Assembly (NCBI GenBank): GCA_018371275.1
Contig: JAHALF010000018.1
Location: 1-32,020 of the forward strand
Reading direction: 5' to 3'
DNA length: 32,020 bases
DNA from: Clostridiales bacterium
GTDB taxonomy: Bacteria; Bacillota; Clostridia; Lachnospirales; CAG-274
Both the position numbers and the translations under genes were made by a program. The notes under the pieces were generated by a model that saw only the letters and a list, made by a program, of their open reading frames with translations, was not told where the DNA came from and did not search any database. Positions 24,417 through 31,385 of the stretch are shown piece after piece; within the stretch, counting starts at the first letter, position 1; each line of letters begins with the position of its first letter.

Positions 24417-24448
24417 ATATATGTAGCTTTAATTATGGAGGTATAAAA

Positions 24449-24625
24449 ATGGATAGAGATAAAATTATTTGTAGATGTTTTAAAGTTAGTGCTGGCGCTA
24501 TTGAAGACGCTGTAAAAGCTGGTGCTAAAACTTTTGAAGAAGTTCAAGCTGAAACAAACTGCAGTAATGGCTGTGGTTGCTGTGAATCAGAAGTTAGAGA
24601 CATTATTGACGAACTTACAAAATAA
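24449..24625 (+). CDS. BFD-like (2Fe-2S)-binding small protein
   Basis: This 58-residue single-domain protein resembles bacterioferritin-associated ferredoxin (BFD-like [2Fe-2S] domain). The cluster ligands are C8 and C10 in ICRCFKV and C42 and C45 in NGCGCCESEV, the C-x-C plus C-x-x-C pattern of the family. C38 and C44 are extra cysteines beside the second pair. The helix AIEDAVKAGAKTFEEVQ (17-33) separates the two pairs. GGAGG precedes the ATG. With its own promoter and terminator it is monocistronic. Possible roles are electron transfer to an iron store or a scaffold for another enzyme; no partner gene is adjacent. Confidence 0.88.
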   Translation: MDRDKIICRCFKVSAGAIEDAVKAGAKTFEEVQAETNCSNGCGCCESEVRDIIDELTK

Positions 24626-24633
24626 TATTATTA

Positions 24634-24663
24634 ATAAAGTAGGCTTATTTAAGCCTACTTTAT
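24634..24663. terminator. terminator of the BFD-like gene (shared with the convergent FliK-like gene)
   Basis: A 14-bp inverted repeat (24634-24647 and 24650-24663) with a near-zero loop is followed by ATTTTTT on the plus strand. The convergent 24673-27876 gene ends ten bases away and may use it too. Confidence 0.8.
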
Positions 24664-24672
24664 ATTTTTTAA

Positions 24673-27600
24673 TTAGATAATTTCATTAAAATTATTTTCT
24701 AAATCATTGAATTTTTCTTGTATATTTATAATATCTTCCTCTCTATGTAAATCTTTTTTATTGTCAATACTATAAGTAATATTATCTGGATATATATCAA
24801 ATTTATTTAGAATATTTAAAATATCTTTTTCATATTCTTTTGTATTATCATTTGATTTTAAAACAACATCTGCTAATGTCCCTTGATTAGATACTTTAAC
24901 ATATGCTTGCACAGAATTATTATACATATTTTCAAAGTTTAAATATAAACTTAAGTTTTTATCATTTAAAGCATTGTCATTTAATATATACATATTAAGA
25001 TCTGTAACTTTACCATTAGATAATTTCATAGGTAATGTGTATATACCATTTTTTATACTATTACTATCTTGTATAAATCCTATATTACATTTTACATTTT
25101 TATTTTTTATTATCATATATTTTATGCCATCTAAATCACTTAAATTTATTATATCATCAAATACTTCTTCATTTTCCTGTTTTAATTCTTCAACAGTATA
25201 AATAGTTTCTTCTTTAGATATATTTTTATTATCATCAATATTAAAAATACTTTCCCCAAAAGCTATTCCCCTATTTTCAAGCTCTGTTTTAAATTCATCT
25301 ATATCCTTACTTAATTTTAAATTTTCTTTTATAACATTTTCCATAACTTGAATATTATTAAGTGTAATAGGAATATTATTTTTTATAAGATAACTTATAG
25401 TATCATTATTTATATTTTCTAAATTTTGTATATCTTTAACTAAATCTTCCTTAGTTTGTTTTGATATAGTCTGCCTATTATTATCTTTTAATTTTTCTAA
25501 AAGATTTTCAATAGATATATTATTATCAGTTTGACTTATTTTATCTGGGCTTGTATAATTTAATATCTGTCCTAAAATAAATCTGTTATATTCTTCATTA
25601 GCTTTGTCTATACCAGATTGTATAGAATTTGTAATATTTTTATCTGGTGTAATTTTTTCACTTTCACCAGTATTTTCATCTATTTTTTTATCAAAATCTA
25701 TATTTTTTCTATTTCTTTCTAATATTTTAGACGCTTGTAAAAGATTTGATAATGTAACATTTTTTTCTGTTTTTAAAAGATTACCAATTGCTACACTATC
25801 TCCTTTTTGAACCATATTTAACATTCTATATACAGATACAATAGCATCCCTCTCTTCTTTAGATAATTTATTCTCTTTATCTATATCTAATATTTGCTCA
25901 GCTATTTTTTCTCTAGATGTTTGACCAAAACTATTATTATTTATATAGTCTATAACATCATTTATATTTTTATCCATAGGATTAAAGCTATCTTTTAACA
26001 TTTTAGCAACTGTTAAAGGGTGTAAATTATTAGCCAAATAATCAATTTTACTATCTAACAATTTTACGTTTAACATATTTTCCTCTGTAAAGTCCATATT
26101 ATTAACAGACAATATTTTAAGCGCTTTTAAATTAGCCTCATTAGGTTCAAATCCATTATCAATAAGCAAATTTTTAAAATCATCTTTAAGTTTATTTATA
26201 GTATCACCAAAAGCTCTATTTGGCATAGTTTTAAAAGTTTCAAAATCATCAATAATATTTTGAGTTTTTAAGCTTTTATTAATGCCTGATAAAGAAAAAT
26301 CTACTTTTTGACCTATGATATCTTTAAATGTACTATAAACAACATTTGGATATATATTTTGTATAGTAGATACCACATTTTTTATTATTTGGATATTATC
26401 TTGTGTACTATCTACTTCATTTAATTCTAAATATTTTTTATATTTTTCTTGTTCTACCCCTTCAAGATAGGTTACAACCTCTTTCAAAGGCTTAGTATCT
26501 ATATTTATACCCTTATCATAAAGAGAATACATAGCTTCTGTAGTTAATTTTAATTGTATTTTATATAGGTTTAATTTTTCAGATATAGCCTCTTGCGTTA
26601 CATTAACATTATTTGTATTAATATTTTTATAATTTGATAATATATTTTTTAAATTTACTTTTATTTTATCATCAATAAGACTTTGTATATGTTCTGGCAA
26701 AATATTAGGTAAAATTTCTTTATAACTTTCATAATCTTTAGCTATATTTTCATTACTAAATATTTCTATATTTAATACATTTTCATTTTTTAAAATATTT
26801 TTAGCACATTTTTCTAAAATATCTTTTATATTTAAATTTTCTTTTATGTTTTCTAGTTTTTTATATTTTTCAATATTTTCAGAAGATATATCTATTTCAT
26901 TTTTTATAAAATCTTTTGCAATAGACATATTTTCATCATTAATTTCTATATTATTTTGTTCTAATATGTTTTCTATTTGACTATCAATATTGTCTATATT
27001 TTCTATACTAATATTTTCTTTGTTAGAAAATCTTGTATATTTAGATGTATACAAATCTTCTATTGTAGATTTATCCCCTTTTTTTATAATGTTTAAAGCT
27101 GTATCTTTATCTATATTTTCTATACTTTCTATTTTATCTTTAACATTCTTTAATGTAGATATATTTTTATCTGTACTTAATAGTCCTATATTAGATAAAA
27201 TATCCTCAAATCTAAAACTAGCTTCTTCATCTATACCATTCATATTTAAGTCCATTTTCATAGACTTTTCTTTTTCTTCTTTTATCTCTTTTAAAGTTTT
27301 TTTATCTAAAGTATTTTCATCACTTTTATCAATTCCTAAACTATCATTTAAATAATCACTAAATGTTGTTACATCTATATTTTTAGGGTTTATTCCAATA
27401 TTTTGAAATTTATCTAAATCTTTTTCTGTTATAGTATTAGATAAATGTGATAAATTATTTTTTATCTTATTTGTATATAAAATGCTTTCCTTAACAGAAG
27501 GCTGATTATTTTTATCTAAAAATTTTTTATAATATTGTTGAGACTTATTTATTTCTGTAATATTATCCAACGAACGTTTATTTATAAAGCTTATATTATT

Positions 27601-27876
27601 AATATCTTTTTTATCTGTAAAATTTTCATTTTCTTGATTTATAATTTGTTTTAATGTATTTTTATTATCTTCAACTTTAAAATAAACAATATCATCAATA
27701 TTACCTACTATTTTATCCTTACTTACATTTATAGAAGTTTTATTATCTAAATTTATTGTATATAAATCATTTTTTAAATCTTTTATATGGCCTGTTAGTA
27801 TGTCTCCCTCTTTAAAACTAAAATTTTTATTGTATATATTATTAATTTTATTATTATCTATTTTATCTATATTCAC
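24673..27876 (-). CDS. very large FliK-like / DUF6240-type protein, possibly flagellar hook-length control
   Basis: This 1067-residue soluble protein is rich in Asn, Lys, Ile, Asp and Glu. The N-terminus (about 18-75: FSFKEGDILTGHIKDL, then TINLDNKTSINV and IVYFKVEDN) is a small beta-rich domain like that of FliK-related proteins in Clostridia. The middle 750 residues are repetitive-looking helical linker (ENIDxID, NIEKYKKLENI). The C-terminus (about 935-1050) has NGIYTLPMKLSNGKVTDLNM, LSLYLNFENMYNNSVQAYVK and ILNILNKFDIYPDNITYSI, resembling the FliK C-terminal domain that presents hydrophobic strands to the export gate. The start is a GTG (27874-27876) after AGAGGTGA. A sigma-D-like promoter lies upstream. 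The flagellar link is inferred; no other flagellar gene is in the window. Confidence 0.6.
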   Translation of the reverse strand: MNIDKIDNNKINNIYNKNFSFKEGDILTGHIKDLKNDLYTINLDNKTSINVSKDKIVGNIDDIVYFKVEDNKNTLKQIINQENENFTDKKDINNISFINKRSLDNITEINKSQQYYKKFLDKNNQPSVKESILYTNKIKNNLSHLSNTITEKDLDKFQNIGINPKNIDVTTFSDYLNDSLGIDKSDENTLDKKTLKEIKEEKEKSMKMDLNMNGIDEEASFRFEDILSNIGLLSTDKNISTLKNVKDKIESIENIDKDTALNIIKKGDKSTIEDLYTSKYTRFSNKENISIENIDNIDSQIENILEQNNIEINDENMSIAKDFIKNEIDISSENIEKYKKLENIKENLNIKDILEKCAKNILKNENVLNIEIFSNENIAKDYESYKEILPNILPEHIQSLIDDKIKVNLKNILSNYKNINTNNVNVTQEAISEKLNLYKIQLKLTTEAMYSLYDKGINIDTKPLKEVVTYLEGVEQEKYKKYLELNEVDSTQDNIQIIKNVVSTIQNIYPNVVYSTFKDIIGQKVDFSLSGINKSLKTQNIIDDFETFKTMPNRAFGDTINKLKDDFKNLLIDNGFEPNEANLKALKILSVNNMDFTEENMLNVKLLDSKIDYLANNLHPLTVAKMLKDSFNPMDKNINDVIDYINNNSFGQTSREKIAEQILDIDKENKLSKEERDAIVSVYRMLNMVQKGDSVAIGNLLKTEKNVTLSNLLQASKILERNRKNIDFDKKIDENTGESEKITPDKNITNSIQSGIDKANEEYNRFILGQILNYTSPDKISQTDNNISIENLLEKLKDNNRQTISKQTKEDLVKDIQNLENINNDTISYLIKNNIPITLNNIQVMENVIKENLKLSKDIDEFKTELENRGIAFGESIFNIDDNKNISKEETIYTVEELKQENEEVFDDIINLSDLDGIKYMIIKNKNVKCNIGFIQDSNSIKNGIYTLPMKLSNGKVTDLNMYILNDNALNDKNLSLYLNFENMYNNSVQAYVKVSNQGTLADVVLKSNDNTKEYEKDILNILNKFDIYPDNITYSIDNKKDLHREEDIINIQEKFNDLENNFNEII

Positions 27877-27906
27877 AACATCACCTCTAAATATCTATAT
27901 AAATAC

Positions 27907-27933
27907 ATATCGACATATTATTAATTTTATTTA
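27907..27933 (-). promoter_or_regulatory. sigma-D (flagellar, SigD/FliA) type promoter of the FliK-like gene
   Basis: On the minus strand TAAA (plus 27930-27933), 15 bases, then GTCGATAT (27907-27914). The Bacillus sigma-D consensus is TAAA-N15-GCCGATAT, so 11 of 12 positions match with exact spacing. The transcript would begin near 27900, about 24 bases before the GTG start, and the ribosome site follows. CG-containing octamers are rare in such AT-rich DNA, which makes chance less likely. Confidence 0.75.
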
Positions 27934-27977
27934 ATACAATAAAGGCTATTAATATATATTAATAGCCTTTATTGTAT
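27934..27977 (-). terminator. 22-bp-arm perfect palindrome, terminator of the 27980-28918 gene
   Basis: Positions 27934-27955 and 27956-27977 are exact reverse complements with no spacer. The core AAAGGCTATTAATA and its complement give a strong stem. It lies two bases after the stop of the upstream secreted-protein gene and abuts the sigma-D-type promoter. Confidence 0.75.
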
Positions 27978-27979
27978 AT

Positions 27980-28918
27980 TTATAACTTATAAGATGAAAT
28001 AATAATATTCTCATTATCATCTACTGCAAATAACATTTCTAATATTTCACTAAAATAAGATATAGGAACATATGCCTTACCATCTTTTATTTCTGGCGCA
28101 AACTCTAATTGTCTTATAACCTTATTATTTTTATCAGAGTATCTATTTTGACCTATAACAAGATATGATAAAAATTTACCATCCTTTAAAACTGTTATAG
28201 AGTTTTTGCTTGTTTCCCAGTTCATAGTATAACCAAAATACTCTAAAGTTTCTCTTAGTGGTATCATTTTTACATTATATCCAGATTTTTTATAATAATT
28301 TGATTTATTTACTTGATAATTATTTAAGTTTTTAGATGGTATTTCAAATATAATATTACCCTTTTGTGCAAAGGTAATATCCCCAGCACCAAATACAACA
28401 TATATATTTTTATTTTTTATATAAAATGCGGTATTTTCTGTTACTTTTTTAAAATTAACCCCCATATTAGATGCTTTATTAGAAACAACTTTATTAGTAT
28501 AATTTATACCATTTGCATTAAAATAACTATTTATTGTAACATATTTATTATTTTTTGTATCAATATTTACACTATAAGGTGATATTTCATTATTGTATAA
28601 ACTTTTAAAATAAATGATAATAGATAATATATCTCCATCTTGTATAACATCATAAGATATTTCTATTTTATTTGCTATTTTTTGTGAATAAGATGTTCTC
28701 TTACTTTTTATTATATTATCTATCTTTTTATTAACACTATTTTGAAAAGATATACTAGATAAACCAGATACAAAAGGATATTCCCCATATATATTAATGT
28801 TATTATTGCTACTATTTATAGGTTTTGGTTTAACACTTATGTTATTTACAGAAAAAGCTTCAAATGTAAATGAAAAAATTAAAATAAAGCCTAAAATTAT
28901 ACCAAATATTTTTTTCAT
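27980..28918 (-). CDS. secreted protein with PdaC/DUF4163-like and copper-amine-oxidase-N-like domains
   Basis: Numbered from ATG 28918 (312 residues), a signal peptide runs to about residue 23 (ILGFILIFSFTFEAFS). A low-complexity KPKPINSSNNN segment follows. The middle (about 45-190) looks like DUF4163/DUF3298: PFVSGLSSISFQNSVNKKI, ISYDVIQDGDILSIIIYFKS, then VVFGAGDITFAQKG. The C-terminal 100 residues match the copper amine oxidase N-terminal domain fold: PLRETLEYFGYTMNWE, SITVLKDGKFLSYLVIG, KAYVPISYFSEILEM. That domain often binds the cell wall in Clostridia. A longer start at 28978 lacks a ribosome site; AAGGGG precedes 28918. There is no catalytic deacetylase domain, so the role is probably envelope sensing or structure. 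Confidence 0.75.
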   Translation of the reverse strand: MKKIFGIILGFILIFSFTFEAFSVNNISVKPKPINSSNNNINIYGEYPFVSGLSSISFQNSVNKKIDNIIKSKRTSYSQKIANKIEISYDVIQDGDILSIIIYFKSLYNNEISPYSVNIDTKNNKYVTINSYFNANGINYTNKVVSNKASNMGVNFKKVTENTAFYIKNKNIYVVFGAGDITFAQKGNIIFEIPSKNLNNYQVNKSNYYKKSGYNVKMIPLRETLEYFGYTMNWETSKNSITVLKDGKFLSYLVIGQNRYSDKNNKVIRQLEFAPEIKDGKAYVPISYFSEILEMLFAVDDNENIIISSYKL

Positions 28919-28978
28919 TTCTATGCCCCTTTTTAAATTTGTTATATATATTATTACATTTTTTTTTAAATAATACAA

Positions 28979-29265
28979 TTACAATAATATTACAAATTTA
29001 TTTTTATTATGAAAAATATAATGAAAAATATAATTAAGATATAAAAATTAAATTTTATAATTTTAATATTAATAATTAATAATTAATAAGTATATAAAAG
29101 TCATAAAAATGTAAAAGGATTAATTTGTAAGTATAAAAAATATAAAGGAAACTACTTAAAAAATTTAAAAATATTTATATAATTTGTAAAATATTTTATT
29201 TAAATTTATTAATCTTATATAATTAAAAAATTTTATTATGTATAAAAAAAATTATATACTATATA
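28979..29265. other. AT-rich intergenic region
   Basis: Together with 28919-28978 this leaves about 347 bases without a gene. It is almost pure A/T with short AATTAAT repeats (about 29069-29091). No reading frame, RNA fold with G-C content or clear promoter was found, although the upstream minus-strand gene must have one here. Confidence 0.4.
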
Positions 29266-29448
29266 TTATGAATTTTTATTATTTAAATCTATTTCACCAT
29301 TTTCTTTTTCAAATTCTAAAATACGCTTTTTAATTAATTGTTCTATTTCTTTATTTTTACTCCTTACTTCATATTTAGCTATATAATCTAATTTATCCAA
29401 TAAACTTTTACTAATTCTTAAAGTATATCTAGGTAAATCATCTTTCAT
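29266..29448 (-). CDS. ribbon-helix-helix DNA-binding protein (Arc-like), divergent copy
   Basis: This 60-residue protein starts with the strand RYTLRISKSLLDKL (6-19), continues with DYIAKYEVRSKNKEIEQLIKKRI (21-43) as two helices, and ends in an acidic tail. This is the ribbon-helix-helix layout of Arc/MetJ repressors, which act as dimers inserting the strand in the major groove. It is related to the two RHH proteins at 29707 and 30025 (shared pattern xISKxLxxKLxYIxKYExRS) but clearly less alike. AAGGAG precedes the ATG. Target genes are unknown and no toxin gene is adjacent. Confidence 0.8.
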   Translation of the reverse strand: MKDDLPRYTLRISKSLLDKLDYIAKYEVRSKNKEIEQLIKKRILEFEKENGEIDLNNKNS

Positions 29449-29614
29449 AAAATAAAACTCCTTTTATATATCTTTAAACATTATTAACAATAATTATAAC
29501 TCATATATATAACTAATAGCATAAAATGACTAAATAATGACCTATTAAATTTTAAAAAAATTTTTAAATTAATATAAATAATAACATTTTTATAACATAT
29601 ATAAAAAAATATCC

Positions 29615-29680
29615 ATAACTTAATATTTTTTCTTAAAATTAGCATAAAATATACATAATTTTTATAAAATATTAAGTTAT
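29615..29680. repeat. 15-bp inverted repeat downstream of the 29707 RHH gene
   Basis: ATAACTTAATATTTT (29615-29629) and its exact reverse complement (29666-29680) are 36 bases apart. It could be a weak terminator of the RHH gene or a chance feature in AT-rich DNA. Confidence 0.4.
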
Positions 29681-29706
29681 AAATTAATTGAAATATTAAA
29701 ATATTT

Positions 29707-29895
29707 CTAATTTAAATTATCATTTTCTGGCTTAAAATCTATTTTACCATTTTTGTCTTCAAACTCTTTTATACATTTATTTAATAAATGCTTAATTTGG
29801 CCATTAGCAGAACGTCCCTCATATTTTGAGATATAACCTAACTTATAATGAATTTCATCATCAATACGAATACTTATATGTTTACCCTTATTCAT
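29707..29895 (-). CDS. ribbon-helix-helix DNA-binding protein, tandem copy A
   Basis: This 62-residue Arc-like protein has the strand KHISIRID (5-12), helix EIHYKLGYISKYEG (14-27) and helix SANGQIKHLLNKCIKEFED (29-47). It differs from copy B (30025-30213) at only seven residues, mostly in the tail and at 13 and 15 (DEI against NET). GAAAGGAG precedes the ATG. The upstream DNA also repeats between the copies, so gene and control region were duplicated together. It is likely a small repressor that controls itself. Confidence 0.82.
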   Translation of the reverse strand: MNKGKHISIRIDDEIHYKLGYISKYEGRSANGQIKHLLNKCIKEFEDKNGKIDFKPENDNLN

Positions 29896-29920
29896 AAAAA
29901 TTCTCCTTTCTAAAATAAAT

Positions 29921-29980
29921 ATGACTTTATTTTAATTGTAAAATAATGTAAAATGTAATAAATACACTTAAAATAAGTGC
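29921..29980 (-). promoter_or_regulatory. operator-like repeats upstream of RHH copy A
   Basis: The upstream block holds the inverted repeat CACTTA-AAA-TAAGTG (29965-29979). Forty bases nearer the gene lies a decayed second element, ACTTTATTTTAATTGTA (29924-29940). In copy B the second element keeps its AAGTGCA end. The conserved stretch between them, AATGTAATAAATA, is shared. It is a probable RHH binding region overlapping the promoter. Confidence 0.5.
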
Positions 29981-30024
29981 ATAAATTTATTTTATATTTA
30001 GAGGATGCTTTTATTAGAATAAAT

Positions 30025-30213
30025 CTAATATAGATTATTATTTTCTATATTAAAATCTATTTTACCATTTTTATCTTCAAAATCTTTTATACATTTATTT
30101 AATAAATGCTTAATTTGACCATTAGCAGAACGTCCTTCATATTTTGAGATATAACCTAACTTATAATGTGTTTCGTTATCAATACGAATACTTATATGTT
30201 TACCTTTATTCAT
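30025..30213 (-). CDS. ribbon-helix-helix DNA-binding protein, tandem copy B
   Basis: This is the near-identical partner of the 29707-29895 gene: 62 residues with strand KHISIRID, helix ETHYKLGYISKYEG and helix SANGQIKHLLNKCIKDFED. It lies 318 bases upstream of copy A in the same orientation and has the better-preserved pair of operator-like repeats, so it may be the parent copy. GAAAGGAG precedes the ATG. No partner toxin is visible. The nearest gene on the other side is the divergent SLOG protein. Confidence 0.82.
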   Translation of the reverse strand: MNKGKHISIRIDNETHYKLGYISKYEGRSANGQIKHLLNKCIKDFEDKNGKIDFNIENNNLY

Positions 30214-30243
30214 TAAAATTTTCTCCTTTCTAAAATAAATATG

Positions 30244-30299
30244 ACTTTATTTTAAGTGCAAAATGATGTAAAATGTAATAAATACACTTAAAATAAGTG
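30244..30299 (-). promoter_or_regulatory. operator-like repeats upstream of RHH copy B
   Basis: Two related elements lie upstream of copy B: ACTT-N6-AAGT within 30244-30257, followed by GCA, and CACTTA-AAA-TAAGTG at 30285-30299. Their centres are about 41 bases apart, close to four helical turns. This would let two RHH dimers or tetramers bind the same face of the DNA across the promoter. Confidence 0.5.
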
Positions 30300-30488
30300 C
30301 ATAAAATATTTTTTACTAAAAAAGAAATATTTATTATATTTATATAAAGTTTTATAATTTACATAATATAATTATATAAAATTTATATTTAAATAATTAT
30401 ATATTTTTAGATTTTAGAATTTATAAACCTTTTATGTATAAACTTAATAAAAGTATAAATTTAAAATTAAAGGGATGTGATTTTATAT

Positions 30489-31019
30489 ATGTACAAAAAA
30501 TCTAATATATGTGGTTTTTTAGGAATAGATTTAAAAATTTTAGAGTATAAAAATAAAAAAAAATACAGTCTTTTAATGGAAAAACTTTTAGATAAAACTT
30601 TGGAATTATGCTGTGATTCAAATTATAATATTAAAGCTTTTATTATAGATTGCGAAATAGGAACAAGTATGATACTTGGTGAAATTGTACTTAATCTTTT
30701 ACAAAATGTGTCTAAAGAAGTATATTTATATAATATATTACCATTTAAAAATAGAGAAAAAGAATGGGATATTAAATACCAAGAACGTTATAGAAGATTA
30801 GTCAAAAATTGTACAATAACATCATATGTAAATGAACAATATACAGAAAATTGTTTTGAGGAAAAAGATAAGCTTATTATAAAATATTCAGATATTATAT
30901 TCACAGTATGCGATTTATATGATAAAAAAATTAATAAAACTTTAGAGAATATTATTAATCAAAATAAAAAACTAATAATTTTAGATATAAAAACATTAAA
31001 ATTTATAGAGATTTATTGA
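30489..31019 (+). CDS. divergent SLOG-superfamily protein (YpsA/DUF1273-like)
   Basis: This 176-residue protein (from ATG 30489) shares the layout of YpsA/DUF1273 Rossmann-type proteins. It has an N-terminal strand (CGFLGIDL), a nucleotide-loop position DCEIGTSMILGEIVLNLL (about 51-68), then LPFKNREKEWDIKYQERYRRL (about 80-100), the strand-helix of IIKYSDIIFTVCD (near 138-150), and KLIILDIKTL near the end. The usual Gly-rich loop (GMALGVD type) is only partly kept, so nucleotide binding may be lost. A GTG at 30477 is an alternative start; AAAGGG at 30469-30474 fits neither start well, so the N-terminus is uncertain. Function is unknown. Confidence 0.65.
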   Translation: MYKKSNICGFLGIDLKILEYKNKKKYSLLMEKLLDKTLELCCDSNYNIKAFIIDCEIGTSMILGEIVLNLLQNVSKEVYLYNILPFKNREKEWDIKYQERYRRLVKNCTITSYVNEQYTENCFEEKDKLIIKYSDIIFTVCDLYDKKINKTLENIINQNKKLIILDIKTLKFIEIY

Positions 31020-31385
31020 CACTTTAAATCCTAACTAGTAAAAATAATTTTAAATAAAAATTAATTTATATATAAAAATTTAAAAATAACTTTGCCAAAA
31101 TATAACAACATATTTTGTAATATTTGTAAAACTATATTGAAGTTATGTTGTATATATGTTATAATAATTGACAAATAAAACTTAAAAAATTTAAATTACA
31201 TAATAAAATATTTTTAATTATCTACTAAAACAAGAAATTATAAAAATTAATACTTATAATATTTATTATAATATAATACAATATTAGTAATAGAACATAA
31301 AAAACACTTTATTTTATTTACTAATAATTATCTTTTATGTTATAATTAAGATATATAAATAAAAATCAAAGAAGGAGTATTTAAT
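31020..31385 (+). promoter_or_regulatory. upstream region of the SLH gene with two candidate promoters
   Basis: The 366-base gap holds two possible sigma-A promoters for the SLH gene. TTGAAG (31137-31142) with TATAAT (31160-31165), spacing 17, would give a leader of about 215 bases. TTACTA (31318-31323) with TATAAT (31341-31346), spacing 17, would give about 35 bases. An 8-bp inverted repeat, ACAACATA and TATGTTGT, lies before the first. The rest is plain AT-rich sequence. Confidence 0.5.

Noticed and set aside
29060..29095. Short AATTAAT repeats that could suggest a repeat array
   Set aside because: The units are too short and irregular for CRISPR or an origin iteron array, and no cas or rep gene is near.
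29266..30213. RHH genes as antitoxins of type II toxin-antitoxin pairs
   Set aside because: No small downstream gene of a toxin family is present; each RHH gene is followed by non-coding AT-rich DNA.
31304..31318. ACTTTATTTTA before the SLH gene, matching part of the RHH operator element
   Set aside because: It is only an 11-base A/T match without the AAGTG half, so chance is likely.
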